A stretch of 64,000 nt of DNA from Sulfurimonas sp. (lineage in GTDB: Bacteria; Campylobacterota; Campylobacteria; Campylobacterales; Sulfurimonadaceae). The position numbers and the translations under genes are program-made. The DNA is taken from positions 62,001 to 126,000 of the forward strand of contig NZ_JAQTLH010000001.1 of the NCBI RefSeq assembly GCF_028714975.1, given 5' to 3'. Numbering within the stretch: the first letter of the stretch is position 1; each line of letters begins with the position of its first letter. This document shows positions 9,034-17,058 of this stretch, in pieces. Below the pieces are notes generated by a model that did not search any database, was not told the DNA's origin, and worked only from the letters and a program-made list of their open reading frames with translations.

Positions 9034-9558
9034 ATGCATAACAGTAGCCGTAGAGGTTTTATGGGTAAAGCATTTGGCGCCGTAGCAGGTGTTGGTGCAG
9101 TTGGTTCATTGGTTGCAATGAAAAAGTCTTGGGACCCGCTTCCAAGCGTTAAAGCTGCAGGTTTTACTACTCTAGATATGTCAATATATCCGGAGGGTGA
9201 ATTAATAACAGAAAAGTGGAGAGGAAAGCCAATCTTCGTTTTGAAAAAAACAGCAGCAATGATTGCAAAACAGACAGAGAGCCAAAAAGCTAGAGATATC
9301 GTTGTAGGCGATGCTCACTTTATGTTAGCTATCGGTTTGTGTACACACTTAGGTTGTATCCCGGCATATATTCCTGCTGAAGAGTCATTCCTTTGTGCAT
9401 GTCACGGTGGACAGTTCAACTGGGCAGGTGAAGTTACAAAAGTTCCGCCACCGCGTGCTTTTGATATTCCTCCATTTAAAATTGAGGGTACTAAACTAGT
9501 TCTTGGCGAAGTCGGTCCGGAATACCAAAAAATGAAAGATAGCGGCATAACGCTGTAA
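9034..9558 (+). CDS. petA: Ubiquinol/menaquinol-cytochrome c reductase, Rieske iron-sulfur subunit
   Basis: The Rieske subunit of a bc1 complex, moving electrons from quinol to cytochrome c1. It starts with a twin-arginine signal (SRRGFMG, residues 4-10) that stays as a membrane anchor. The 2Fe-2S cluster boxes are CTHLGC and CACHGG, giving two Cys and two His ligands plus the stabilising disulfide pair. Length (174) fits the short proteobacterial Rieske type. It is first of three tightly spaced genes, petA-petB-petC. Confidence 0.96.
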   Translation: MHNSSRRGFMGKAFGAVAGVGAVGSLVAMKKSWDPLPSVKAAGFTTLDMSIYPEGELITEKWRGKPIFVLKKTAAMIAKQTESQKARDIVVGDAHFMLAIGLCTHLGCIPAYIPAEESFLCACHGGQFNWAGEVTKVPPPRAFDIPPFKIEGTKLVLGEVGPEYQKMKDSGITL

Positions 9559-9570
9559 AGGAGGAAAAAT

Positions 9571-10785
9571 ATGGCACATTTTACAGAAGCAACAAGTGTT
9601 AAAGATTGGTTAAACCAACGTTTAGCAATTGAAAAAGTTGAAAAAGTTATGGCATCCGAGTATTGGATTCCAAAAAACATTAACTTCTTGTGGGCGATGG
9701 GTATGGTTCTTGCAATCACATTCGCACTACTTTTAGTTTCAGGTATTTTCTTGTTGATGTATTATCAACCGGATGTAAGAACAGCGTTTTATAGTGTAAA
9801 CTACACTATTATGAGAGATGTTGACTTTGGTTGGTTATGGAGACATGTTCACGGTGTTGCCGCGTCTGTTGTTTTCTTAGTTATCTATATCCACATGTTT
9901 ACGGGTATTTACTACGGTTCTTATAAGAAGGGTCGTGAGATGATTTGGATCTCAGGTATGCTTCTATTTGTAACATTCTCTGCTGAAGCGTTTAGCGGTT
10001 ATATGCTTCCATGGGGACAAATGAGTTACTGGGCAGGTATGGTTATTACAAACATTTTCAGCCTTGGAGGATTGCATTTAGATGGTTTAGTTGAGTGGAT
10101 TCGTGGGGATTATGTTCCTGCTCAAGCATTCTTGACTCGTTTCTTTATGTTACATGTTCTTTTACTTCCTTTAGCAATTATGGGACTTATCGGGCTTCAC
10201 TTCGCTACTCTTCGTATACCGCATGTTAACAACCAAGACGGTGAAGAGATTGATTTCGATGCAGAGAGCAAAAAATATTTAGCAGGCGACAAAGCAGGCT
10301 CAAAAGTTATGCGTTTCGCAAACGACTTTATGAGTAAAGATTTAATGGTTGTAGGTTTCTACTTGATTTTCTTCTTTTACCTTGTATTTTTCCAATACGG
10401 TTTCGCGCTTGACCCTGTAAACTTTGATCCTGCAGACGGACTTAAAACTCCTGCGCATATCTACCCTGAGTGGTATTTCCTATGGTCGTACGAAATTCTT
10501 CGTCCGTTCTCTGTTAATATCGGTCTAATAGCATTCGGTTTTGCACAAGTTATTTTTATGTTATTACCGTTCTTAGACAGAAGTCCAAATGCTATTCCGG
10601 CAAGTCGTCGTGGTGCATTTAGTGTTTGGTTCTGGGCGCTTTTAATAGATATGATTGTACTAACAGCTATGGGTAAACTACCTCCAGAGGGTATTTTCAG
10701 TACTATAGGTTTAGTTGCTGCATTAGCATTTATAGTTTTATGGATAGCACTTCCATTTATAACTATGAACGAAAAAAAAGCGTAA
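9571..10785 (+). CDS. petB: Cytochrome b subunit of the bc1 complex
   Basis: A 404-residue polytopic membrane protein. Heme-ligand helices are visible in WRHVHGVAASVVF and in HVLLLPLAIMGLIGLHF. GYMLPWGQMSYW and the Qo-site PEWYFLWSYEILR motif are both present. Eight membrane spans can be counted, the full cytochrome b length in one polypeptide and not split into b6 and subunit IV. The ribosome site is AAGGAGG, 12 bp after the petA stop. Electrons arrive from menaquinol in this type of organism (inference). Confidence 0.97.
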   Translation: MAHFTEATSVKDWLNQRLAIEKVEKVMASEYWIPKNINFLWAMGMVLAITFALLLVSGIFLLMYYQPDVRTAFYSVNYTIMRDVDFGWLWRHVHGVAASVVFLVIYIHMFTGIYYGSYKKGREMIWISGMLLFVTFSAEAFSGYMLPWGQMSYWAGMVITNIFSLGGLHLDGLVEWIRGDYVPAQAFLTRFFMLHVLLLPLAIMGLIGLHFATLRIPHVNNQDGEEIDFDAESKKYLAGDKAGSKVMRFANDFMSKDLMVVGFYLIFFFYLVFFQYGFALDPVNFDPADGLKTPAHIYPEWYFLWSYEILRPFSVNIGLIAFGFAQVIFMLLPFLDRSPNAIPASRRGAFSVWFWALLIDMIVLTAMGKLPPEGIFSTIGLVAALAFIVLWIALPFITMNEKKA

Positions 10786-10795
10786 GGAGAATAGG

Positions 10796-11743
10796 ATGAA
10801 AAATAAAGAACCTTTAATATTGGTTGTTGTTGTTGCTTTTACTCTCCTAACTTATTGGTTAGTTGAGCCGTATGCACACTCAGTAATGCATAAACATGTA
10901 GACGGTCAAAGTTTTACTTATGCTGATTTAGCACCGATTACAAAAACCGGTGATGCTACAAACGGTAAAAATTTAGTAGCGGGTGCTGCTGCTTGTACTG
11001 GTTGTCACTCAATCGAAAAAGCTGGAATGCCTGCTGCCGTTGATGCGGTAACTGCTGCACAAACTTACGGTGTAAACCCACCAGATTTAAGTAATGCAGG
11101 TGCTATTTATGACGCTAAATTCTTAGCTGATTTGATTAAAAATCCGGCACATGCTCTAAAAGTTGAGCATAAATTTGATGCTGCAAAAGGCAAAATGCAT
11201 CCGATGGTTGCATTCTACGGTGCAGGCGGAGATTTAGATCAAGAAGTAGCAGATATGGTTTCTTACTTACAGTCAATCGCTGTAAAGCCAAACCAAGTTA
11301 CTCCTAAAATGGCATATGAAAATGCTTGCGGTAGATGTCACTCGGTTTCTTATGAGAAATGGACTCAAATCGGTGAAAAACCTGCATTTAAATTTGAAAA
11401 AGACTCTTTGGCATTTGACATTAAAGTGTTAGAATACCAAGAAGCACTTACAAAATATATGGGTAAATTGCCTCCGGATCTTTCAATGTACATTCGTTCT
11501 CGCGGTGAGCATTTTATCACTACATTCATTGAGAACCCTCAAGCTCACCTTGAAGGTACTGCAATGCCAAGAGTAGGTGTTACAGCTGATTCTGCAGGGA
11601 AAGTTATTGAGTACCTAGAAGATGCAGGCGATACAAAAAGACATGAAAGAGAGTCAGTAGGTAAAATGGTATTAATTTACTCTATTATATTTGCTGTTTT
11701 CGCTCTTCTATGGAAAAAACAAGTGTGGAGAGATTTACACTAA
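10796..11743 (+). CDS. petC: Di-heme cytochrome c1-type subunit of the bc1 complex
   Basis: A 315-residue protein with an N-terminal membrane helix (about 6-22), two CXXCH heme sites (CTGCH at 67-71, CGRCH at 178-182) and a C-terminal anchor (about 291-308, MVLIYSIIFAVFALLW). Two fused mono-heme domains are the known form in Campylobacterota, in place of the mono-heme c1 of other bacteria. Methionines in MHPMVAF and AMPRVG are candidate sixth ligands. It closes the petABC operon and is followed by a strong terminator. Confidence 0.95.
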   Translation: MKNKEPLILVVVVAFTLLTYWLVEPYAHSVMHKHVDGQSFTYADLAPITKTGDATNGKNLVAGAAACTGCHSIEKAGMPAAVDAVTAAQTYGVNPPDLSNAGAIYDAKFLADLIKNPAHALKVEHKFDAAKGKMHPMVAFYGAGGDLDQEVADMVSYLQSIAVKPNQVTPKMAYENACGRCHSVSYEKWTQIGEKPAFKFEKDSLAFDIKVLEYQEALTKYMGKLPPDLSMYIRSRGEHFITTFIENPQAHLEGTAMPRVGVTADSAGKVIEYLEDAGDTKRHERESVGKMVLIYSIIFAVFALLWKKQVWRDLH

Positions 11744-11757
11744 TCTTCTAAAATGAT

Positions 11758-11783
11758 CTGCCTCTTTTGAGGCAGGCTTTTTA
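11758..11783 (+). terminator. Rho-independent terminator of petABC
   Basis: A perfect 7-bp stem CTGCCTC/GAGGCAG with a TTTT loop (11758-11775), followed by GCTTTTT. It lies 14 bp after the petC stop. Confidence 0.85.
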
Positions 11784-11866
11784 TCTTCGTCATTAAAAAA
11801 TCAAACATAATATCGCCATAAACTAAACCATGTCTTCCAAACTAATCGCACATCTGTTATATTAAC

Positions 11867-11895
11867 TTGACAAACAGCTGATTTGTATATACAAT
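11867..11895 (+). promoter_or_regulatory. Consensus sigma-70 promoter of a toxin-antitoxin module
   Basis: A perfect -35 TTGACA (11867-11872), a 17-bp spacer and -10 TACAAT (11890-11895), 33 bp before the antitoxin start. A full consensus -35 is uncommon here, where most other promoters show only a -10. GTATATACAA across the -10 is partly palindromic and could be an operator for the antitoxin. Confidence 0.75.
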
Positions 11896-11928
11896 TAGAT
11901 ATCCACTAATATATAAAGGGCGTTTAAA

Positions 11929-12162
11929 ATGGCAAGCGTAAAAAAACTATTTTCTTTAGATGAAAATATTGTCAAAGAACTTGATATTGTAGCAGCAGCA
12001 TTGCATAAATCCCAAAAAGAAGTAGTAGAGGCAGCGCTAGATTACTATTTTGATTATACTGACGGTATTGTTGCCGATAAAATTACACAAGATATAAAAT
12101 CAGGTAAGATGAAAACCTATGATAGCAAAGATGTTTATAGAGAATTAGGCATCGAACTTTGA
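11929..12162 (+). CDS. Ribbon-helix-helix-type antitoxin
   Basis: A 77-residue protein. The N-terminus SVKKLFSLDENIVKELDIVAAALHKS is the strand-helix-helix pattern of RHH (CopG/Arc) repressors, ending in the turn residues and a second helix QKEVVEAALDYYF. The acidic C-terminal tail is the likely toxin-binding part. It would bind its own promoter, just upstream. It overlaps the toxin gene by 4 bp. The SD is AAAGGGCG about 6 bp before the ATG. Confidence 0.85.
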   Translation: MASVKKLFSLDENIVKELDIVAAALHKSQKEVVEAALDYYFDYTDGIVADKITQDIKSGKMKTYDSKDVYRELGIEL

Positions 12163-12431
12163 AAATACGCTACTCAGAACACTCAGTTAAAGACTTAAAA
12201 GATTTTAACGCACCTGAGCGAACTTTAGTGGCTAAAAAAATTGAGTACCTTGCCGATAATTTTGAAGTTTTAAAAGCAACAAAAAAAGTACGCGAATTAA
12301 AAGGCACACAATTTGAAGGGCAATACCGATATACTATTGCAAGAAAAATACGAGCAATATTTCGCATAGAAGATGGAAATTTGATACTGCTGATTTTAAG
12401 GATAGGCAAACGCAAAGATATATATGAATAA
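12159..12431 (+). CDS. RelE/ParE-type toxin
   Basis: A 90-residue basic protein starting at TTG within the antitoxin stop (TTGA overlap). MKIRYSEHSVKDLKDF at the front, then the core RELKGTQFEGQYRYTIARKIRAIFRIEDGNLILLILRIGKRKDIY, match the RelE/YafQ/ParE sheet. The terminal RIGKRKDIYE is very like YoeB/RelE endings (RxGHRxxIY). It probably acts as a ribosome-dependent mRNA endonuclease (inference from family). It is the last gene before a convergent RDD gene, 6 bp away. Confidence 0.88.
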   Translation: MKIRYSEHSVKDLKDFNAPERTLVAKKIEYLADNFEVLKATKKVRELKGTQFEGQYRYTIARKIRAIFRIEDGNLILLILRIGKRKDIYE

Positions 12432-12437
12432 AAGTTA

Positions 12438-12902
12438 CTACTTCTTAACAGCCACCACTAAAGTTTGGCAAATCAAATCATGCAGAGCTTTTTTGTCTCT
12501 TCTATAAAATGGAACAAATAGTCCTAAAAGAGTTGTTGCCGTAAATAAAAAGGCAACAAACCTAAAAATCGCTCTAACAAAAGTTAGATTTTCTCCGCTC
12601 TTATCATCGACTACTTTTATCTCGTAAGCTTTTTTACCGGGAGTTTGTCCAAACTTATTCAAAAGCAGTGCGTAAATAACCCCGTATAAAGCCACTCCGG
12701 CAAAAGGAGCAAGTTGTGATGACTGAAAATCATCCTTGCCGTTCATAGCCACATAAGTAATCAGATAAAGTATAGGAGCATATATCATAAACAAATCTGT
12801 TATAAAAGCTTTTACCCTATAGCTATAAGGGGCATATATAAGTTTTAACGACTCTTTTGTTTCTATTGTTTTTTTGTTTTTTTTCAGGTTTCTAAATCTC
12901 AT
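12438..12902 (-). CDS. RDD-family membrane protein
   Basis: A 154-residue membrane protein with about three hydrophobic spans. The RDD signature is visible as YRVKAFITDLFMIY near the start, the conserved QTPGKKAYEIKVVDD loop in the middle and YRRDKKALHDLICQT at the end. RDD proteins are mostly of unknown role; a few act as Na+/H+ antiporters. It begins with a lysine-rich cytoplasmic stretch. It is convergent with the RelE toxin gene. Confidence 0.85.
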   Translation of the reverse strand: MRFRNLKKNKKTIETKESLKLIYAPYSYRVKAFITDLFMIYAPILYLITYVAMNGKDDFQSSQLAPFAGVALYGVIYALLLNKFGQTPGKKAYEIKVVDDKSGENLTFVRAIFRFVAFLFTATTLLGLFVPFYRRDKKALHDLICQTLVVAVKK

Positions 12903-12920
12903 GATGCAATTATAGCAAAT

Positions 12921-12972
12921 TAGATTCCAAACTTATACCGCAAGTGTATTCCTTTTGGTCATTTGGAATCTA
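12921..12972. repeat. Inverted repeat upstream of the RDD gene
   Basis: An 11-bp perfect inverted repeat, TAGATTCCAAA (12921-12931) and TTTGGAATCTA (12962-12972), flanks 30 bp. The arm resembles the CATTCCAAG/CTTGGAATC palindrome at 15263-15283, so both may belong to one class of short dispersed palindrome. The rest of the 12903-13200 gap is AT-rich promoter sequence. Confidence 0.5.
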
Positions 12973-13083
12973 AAATAACATTTTTTGTGTAACTAAACGT
13001 CCCATTTTGTACAATTAATAACAAATGGTAAACAAATTGTCTACAAATGGCTTCATTTAAACTTAATTTAAAAATTAGGGGTG

Positions 13084-13163
13084 TAGAATATGCCAAGTCA
13101 GAACTTTCACATAAGTAAGAAGTGATGTATAAGTAATACGAATATTATTTATGCATCACTTCT
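13084..13163 (+). promoter_or_regulatory. Porin promoter (-10) and long leader hairpin
   Basis: A TAGAAT -10 (13084-13089) would start a leader of about 105 nt. Within it AGAAGTGATGTATAA (13118-13132) pairs with TTATGCATCACTTCT (13149-13163), 15 bp with one G-U pair. The ribosome site ACAGGAGAA follows 27 bp later and stays free. The hairpin has no T-run, so mRNA stabilisation or a regulatory leader is more likely than termination. The structure is seen directly; the role is inferred. Confidence 0.6.
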
Positions 13164-13200
13164 ATATGGGTGATTAATAGACAAAAAACAGGAGAAATAA

Positions 13201-14442
13201 ATGAGAAAAATTATACTATCGGTTGCTGTTGCAGCAATGGCACTTTCTACAGCAGCTAGCGCTTTAGAAGATATTAAAGTTAGCGGTCAAGCAAAACTTT
13301 GGTATGAGACTGACAATGCGGGAAATACTGCTGCAAACCCAGGTAACCTTTTTAACAAGACTGATTCATCAGGGGAAATCGTTTTCAAACTTGGTATGAC
13401 AGGTAAACAAGGTAATGTTGGATTTGGTGCTACAGTATACCAATCTTCTTCTATGGGCTTAGAGGGTAATTTAATTAATAATTACCGTACTGAAGTAACA
13501 AACGGCGATATGTTTGTTGGTGAAGCTTATGTTACTGCTCCAATGGGTGCTGGTACTACACTAAAACTTGGTAAACAAGAGTTAAATACTCCGTTCCTAT
13601 TTACAGAAACTTGGAATGCACTTCCAAACACATTTAACGCAGCTGTGGTTACTAACAAATCAGTTGAGAATTTATCTTTAGTTGGTATGTATGTTGGTCA
13701 AGACAATTCAGCTTCATTTAAAGTTAATGGAAATGTAAATGATCAAATATTTGGTGGTGCACTTGTAGCTGGAGCACTTTATAAAAACAATGCATTTGAT
13801 GTAAATGCTTGGTATACACATATCAGTAATGCTGTTGGTACAACTGCTAGCACAAATGCTACTGGAACTAATGGTATTGTTGAAGTTAGTAGTCCTCTTG
13901 GATATACAGGCGGAACAGTGGTTAACGCTTACTGGGTAGACGCTGGTACAAAAGTAGCAGATATCAACCTTAGAGCTTATGCTACACTATTTGATGTTAA
14001 AGCTAATGCAGACAGCACAAATGCATTTGCATTAAGCGCTGGTACTAAAGTTGGAGATTTTGATTTATTTGCAGCAGCATCTACTGTAAGCAAAGATGGT
14101 GGTCATAATGTAGCTAACGTTTCTACAGGCGGCAAAAAATCTTCTCTTCCAACAGAGGGTGTTTATACTGACGGTGTTTATGTAGCACAAAATGATTCAG
14201 TAGCGGTTAAAGCTAAAGTATCTACAAAAGTTGGCTCAACTGGTGTTGCACTACAAGCTGTTAACAATACAAATGATTCAGTAGCTGCAAAAGAGACAAC
14301 AGAAGTTGACTTATTCTTAACTGACAAATTCGGTGATTTCAGTACAACTGCTATCTTAATGCACCGTAGTTTCAAAGATAATGCGACAGATGATTTATCT
14401 GGCGGATTCTACGCTCGTTTCATCGTTGCTTTAAATTTCTAA
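13201..14442 (+). CDS. Major outer-membrane porin (beta-barrel)
   Basis: A 413-residue protein with a clear Sec signal peptide (MRKIILSVAVAAMALSTAASA, about 1-21). Alternating polar/hydrophobic strands such as VKVSGQAKLWYET, GATVYQSSSMG and TLKLGKQELNTP follow, and the last residues are VALNF with the terminal Phe that marks barrel proteins. GKQELNTPF is a typical OprD/Campylobacter porin segment near the constriction. The strong ribosome site (ACAGGAGAA) and leader hairpin suggest high expression. Substrate selectivity cannot be read. Confidence 0.88.
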   Translation: MRKIILSVAVAAMALSTAASALEDIKVSGQAKLWYETDNAGNTAANPGNLFNKTDSSGEIVFKLGMTGKQGNVGFGATVYQSSSMGLEGNLINNYRTEVTNGDMFVGEAYVTAPMGAGTTLKLGKQELNTPFLFTETWNALPNTFNAAVVTNKSVENLSLVGMYVGQDNSASFKVNGNVNDQIFGGALVAGALYKNNAFDVNAWYTHISNAVGTTASTNATGTNGIVEVSSPLGYTGGTVVNAYWVDAGTKVADINLRAYATLFDVKANADSTNAFALSAGTKVGDFDLFAAASTVSKDGGHNVANVSTGGKKSSLPTEGVYTDGVYVAQNDSVAVKAKVSTKVGSTGVALQAVNNTNDSVAAKETTEVDLFLTDKFGDFSTTAILMHRSFKDNATDDLSGGFYARFIVALNF

Positions 14443-14483
14443 TATTTTATAGTAACCCCGTCATCTTAGCATGACACATCTCT

Positions 14484-14501
14484 CCCAAGCGAACGCTTGG
14501 G
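14484..14501 (+). terminator. Hairpin after the porin gene (weak terminator)
   Basis: CCCAAGC/GCTTGGG with a GAAC loop, about 42 bp after the porin stop, preceded by a small GTCAT/ATGAC hairpin at 14459-14475. There is only a short TT after the stem, so termination efficiency is doubtful. Confidence 0.5.
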
Positions 14502-14581
14502 GGTTCTGCAAAAATCCTCGTTTATGTTAAATTTAAAAATATTCTTGTATAATCATATAAATTCATAAAAAGACGGTTATC

Positions 14582-15223
14582 ATGAAAAAAATCCTTATTC
14601 TATCTTCTCTTCTGGCAGTTGCCGTTATGTTTTCGGCATGTGGCTCCAAGTCACCTTATAAAGAACAAAAGCCGCTTGATGATGCAGCGCTTGTTTATGT
14701 TTATGTAGTATCGCAAAGCGGTGTAGCTGATAATAATAAAGATCATGCATATAAAATTAAAGTAAATGGAAAAAATGTAGAGGGCTATGTAAAAGCTGAT
14801 GAGTATATAGCGCTTGATTTAAAGCCTGGGAGTGTTGAAGTAACTGCTATAAGAGCAGACGTAGAAGCACAGTCAATAAAACTGGAGCTTAAAGCCGGAG
14901 ATATTAATTATCTAAAAATTAAAAGTTTCTCGGATGGTTTCGCTAAATTTGATATTATTAAATCGCAAAGCGTAGTTGCAAAAAAAGAGATAGCTAAAAC
15001 TGTAAGTGCTAATTCTAAAAATATAGTAGAAAAAGAGATAGAATCTGCGACAATATTTGCAGAGAAAAAAGAGCCTGCTAAAGAGAGCGTAGTTCAAAGC
15101 ACACCTGTTGCCGCTTCGGTTTCAAAAACAGATGAGTTAGAAAAAGCTTACAAGCTAAAAGAGAAAGGCATTATTTCAGAAGAAGAGTTTAAAACTCTAA
15201 AATCTCAGATTATCACTAAATAA
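14582..15223 (+). CDS. Lipoprotein with DUF2846-like domain and C-terminal SHOCT motif
   Basis: A 213-residue lipoprotein. The signal ends in the lipobox FSAC (C20), after which the mature protein would be acylated. Residues about 35-125 (ALVYVYVVSQSG, YIALDLKPGSVEVTA, INYLKIKS) form a small beta-sandwich like DUF2846. A lysine/glutamate-rich linker follows. The last 30 residues (LEKAYKLKEKGIISEEEFKTLK) are a SHOCT helix pair, normally oligomerising. -10 TATAAT is at 14548-14553. Function unknown. Confidence 0.82.
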   Translation: MKKILILSSLLAVAVMFSACGSKSPYKEQKPLDDAALVYVYVVSQSGVADNNKDHAYKIKVNGKNVEGYVKADEYIALDLKPGSVEVTAIRADVEAQSIKLELKAGDINYLKIKSFSDGFAKFDIIKSQSVVAKKEIAKTVSANSKNIVEKEIESATIFAEKKEPAKESVVQSTPVAASVSKTDELEKAYKLKEKGIISEEEFKTLKSQIITK

Positions 15224-15227
15224 TTAG

Positions 15228-15283
15228 ACCCTGAATCAAGTTCAGGGTGACGACCAACCGTCATTCCAAGCTTGACTTGGAAT
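15228..15283. repeat. Two adjacent short palindromes after the lipoprotein gene
   Basis: ACCCTGAA/TTCAGGGT with loop TCAAG (15228-15248), and ATTCCAAG/CTTGGAAT with loop CTTGA (15263-15283), joined by GACGACCAACCGTC, which itself contains GAC/GTC arms. Such paired palindromes resemble small dispersed extragenic repeats seen in many bacterial genomes. They may also act as a weak bidirectional terminator. Confidence 0.6.
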
Positions 15284-15341
15284 CTCTCTTCTATTTTCAA
15301 AATTTCCCCATCAGTACAAACTTTATTTTAGTTCCAAAAGA

Positions 15342-15347
15342 TATAAT
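15342..15347 (+). promoter_or_regulatory. Probable moaA promoter (-10)
   Basis: TATAAT at 15342-15347, 28 bp before the moaA ATG, with TTTAGGAA as the ribosome site. Confidence 0.45.
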
Positions 15348-15374
15348 ACATTTATAAAAAATTTAGGAATTATA

Positions 15375-16340
15375 ATGTTAATAGATAGCTACAATAGAGT
15401 AGTTGACTACCTACGCATCTCGGTAACGGAGCGCTGTAACTTTAGATGTCAGTACTGTATGCCTGAAAAACCGTTTTCATGGGTGCCAAAAGAGAATCTG
15501 CTGACATTTGAAGAGCTTTTCTTGTTTGTAAAAGTAGCAATAGACGAGGGTATCAAGAAAATCAGAATTACGGGCGGAGAGCCGCTGTTGCGAGAAGATT
15601 TGGATAAATTTATAAAAATGATTTTTGATTATGCTCCCGACATAGATCTTGCAATGACGACAAATGCGTATCTGCTAAAATCAACGGCACAAAAGCTAAA
15701 AGATGCAGGACTAAAACGCTTAAATGTAAGCATTGATACACTAAAACCTGAAGTTGCACAAAAAATAGCGCAAAAAGATGTTTTGGCGAATGTTTTAGAG
15801 GGTGTTGAAGAGGCTAGGGCAGTCGGACTAAAAGTAAAAGTAAATATGGTTCCTATGAAAAATATGAACGCAGATGAGATTGTAGATGTTTTGGAGTATT
15901 GTAAAGAGCGAGGTATGTCGATTAGATTTATCGAATATATGGAAAATCAATTTGCCTCTAAAGAGATAAGCGGACTAAAATCAAACGAGCTTTTAGCTAT
16001 ATTAAGAGAGCATTACGAGTTTATTGACGAGGGATTTGACGGCTCATCACCGTCTCATTACTACCGTATGAAAGATGGATACAAGTTTGGGATAATTGAG
16101 CCGTATGAGGATGATTTTTGTAAACAGTGTAACCGTATCCGTTTAACTGCAGAAGGTCAGCTTATACCGTGCTTATATTTTGATGAAGCGCTAAGCATAG
16201 GCAAAGCTATCAAAGAGGGAAATATTGAAGCTGCTGCCGAAGTTTTAAGAGAAGTCGTAAGAAATAAACCGGAAAAAAATCGCTGGGGCGGTGAAGAGGG
16301 TGAAGTTTCAACAAGAGCATTTTATGAGACGGGCGGGTGA
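15375..16340 (+). CDS. moaA: GTP 3',8-cyclase MoaA (molybdenum cofactor biosynthesis)
   Basis: A radical-SAM enzyme that, with MoaC, turns GTP into cyclic pyranopterin monophosphate. The N-terminal 4Fe-4S site is CNFRCQYC (CX3CX2C). The C-terminal cluster that binds GTP is in [10 protein letters not shown] and the later IPCLY. The 321-residue length is standard. The usual MoaA C-terminal GG is present (ETGG). The product is needed by the molybdopterin formate-dehydrogenase-like enzyme at 28-30 kb; moeA lies at 18.6 kb, but the pathway genes are not in one operon. Confidence 0.97.
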   Translation: MLIDSYNRVVDYLRISVTERCNFRCQYCMPEKPFSWVPKENLLTFEELFLFVKVAIDEGIKKIRITGGEPLLREDLDKFIKMIFDYAPDIDLAMTTNAYLLKSTAQKLKDAGLKRLNVSIDTLKPEVAQKIAQKDVLANVLEGVEEARAVGLKVKVNMVPMKNMNADEIVDVLEYCKERGMSIRFIEYMENQFASKEISGLKSNELLAILREHYEFIDEGFDGSSPSHYYRMKDGYKFGIIEPYEDDFCKQCNRIRLTAEGQLIPCLYFDEALSIGKAIKEGNIEAAAEVLREVVRNKPEKNRWGGEEGEVSTRAFYETGG

Positions 16341-16401
16341 AACTGCTTTGCCATTTTAAATCAAGCTTGGAACCATTTTATGCCAAGCGTTATGAATATG
16401 A

Positions 16402-16407
16402 TATAAT
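16402..16407 (+). promoter_or_regulatory. Probable promoter of the VapC-type module
   Basis: TATAAT (16402-16407) in ATATGATATAATTTT, 32 bp before the antitoxin start; the ribosome site is AAAGGATG. Confidence 0.5.
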
Positions 16408-16439
16408 TTTAAGTAATATAGTTTTAAAAAGGATGATAA

Positions 16440-16682
16440 ATGCATACATTGACTTTAAATGTAAAAGATAATGCTTACAATAATATTATTTATTTTTTAA
16501 AAAATTTGTCTGCTGATGTAGAAATTGTATATGACAAAAAAATTGCTAAAGAGAATGAGAAAATTTCACAAAATAATTTAAAAGGTGTTTTTCACAGATA
16601 TTGCGATATTTCAAAAATAGATCAAGAAGATGAAATAGTAAAAAAACATGTAATTAACAACTATAAAAAAGAGAATTTTTGA
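16440..16682 (+). CDS. Putative antitoxin of a PIN-toxin module
   Basis: An 80-residue protein directly before and overlapping a PIN toxin by 4 bp. MHTLTLNVKDNAYNNIIYFLKNL at the front is a strand-helix pattern as in small DNA-binding antitoxins. The C-terminal tail is charged (DQEDEIVKKHVINNYKKENF). It is not a clear VapB (AbrB) fold; it resembles the short DUF-type partners of PIN proteins. The role is inferred from the overlap and order. Confidence 0.7.
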   Translation: MHTLTLNVKDNAYNNIIYFLKNLSADVEIVYDKKIAKENEKISQNNLKGVFHRYCDISKIDQEDEIVKKHVINNYKKENF

Positions 16683-17053
16683 TTTTTATAGACACTAACT
16701 ATATTATCAGATATTTAATGAACGACAATGTAGAAATGGCAAATATTGCCGAAGATGTATTAACAAACCAAAATGTGTATATTTCAAATGAAGTTTTAGC
16801 TGAAGTAATTTATGTATTAATAGGCGTATATGAAATCTCAAAAGAAGAAGTTTCAGATATGCTTATTTTGTTAATATCTTTGAATAATATTTCTACATTG
16901 GATGAAGAAATAATCAATAAGACTTTAACTATTTTTAAAGAAAAAAATATTGATTTTGTGGATTGCTTGCTTTGTGCATATTCTTCAAATAACACTATTA
17001 AAACATTTGATAAAAAGCTTCTAAAATGTATTGAAAATACAAAGAAAGATTAA
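16679..17053 (+). CDS. PIN-domain toxin (VapC type)
   Basis: A 124-residue PIN nuclease, expected to cut tRNA or rRNA. The acidic catalytic residues are visible: D in MIFIDTNYIIRYL (residue 5), E in NEVLAEVIYVL (about 41), D in NIDFVDCLLCAYS (about 95) and a final D in IKTFDKKL. It starts with TTG inside the antitoxin stop (TTGA), the same coupling as in the RelE module at 12.16 kb. It sits between moaA and queE, 5 bp before queE. Confidence 0.88.
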   Translation: MIFIDTNYIIRYLMNDNVEMANIAEDVLTNQNVYISNEVLAEVIYVLIGVYEISKEEVSDMLILLISLNNISTLDEEIINKTLTIFKEKNIDFVDCLLCAYSSNNTIKTFDKKLLKCIENTKKD

Positions 17054-17058
17054 TATAG

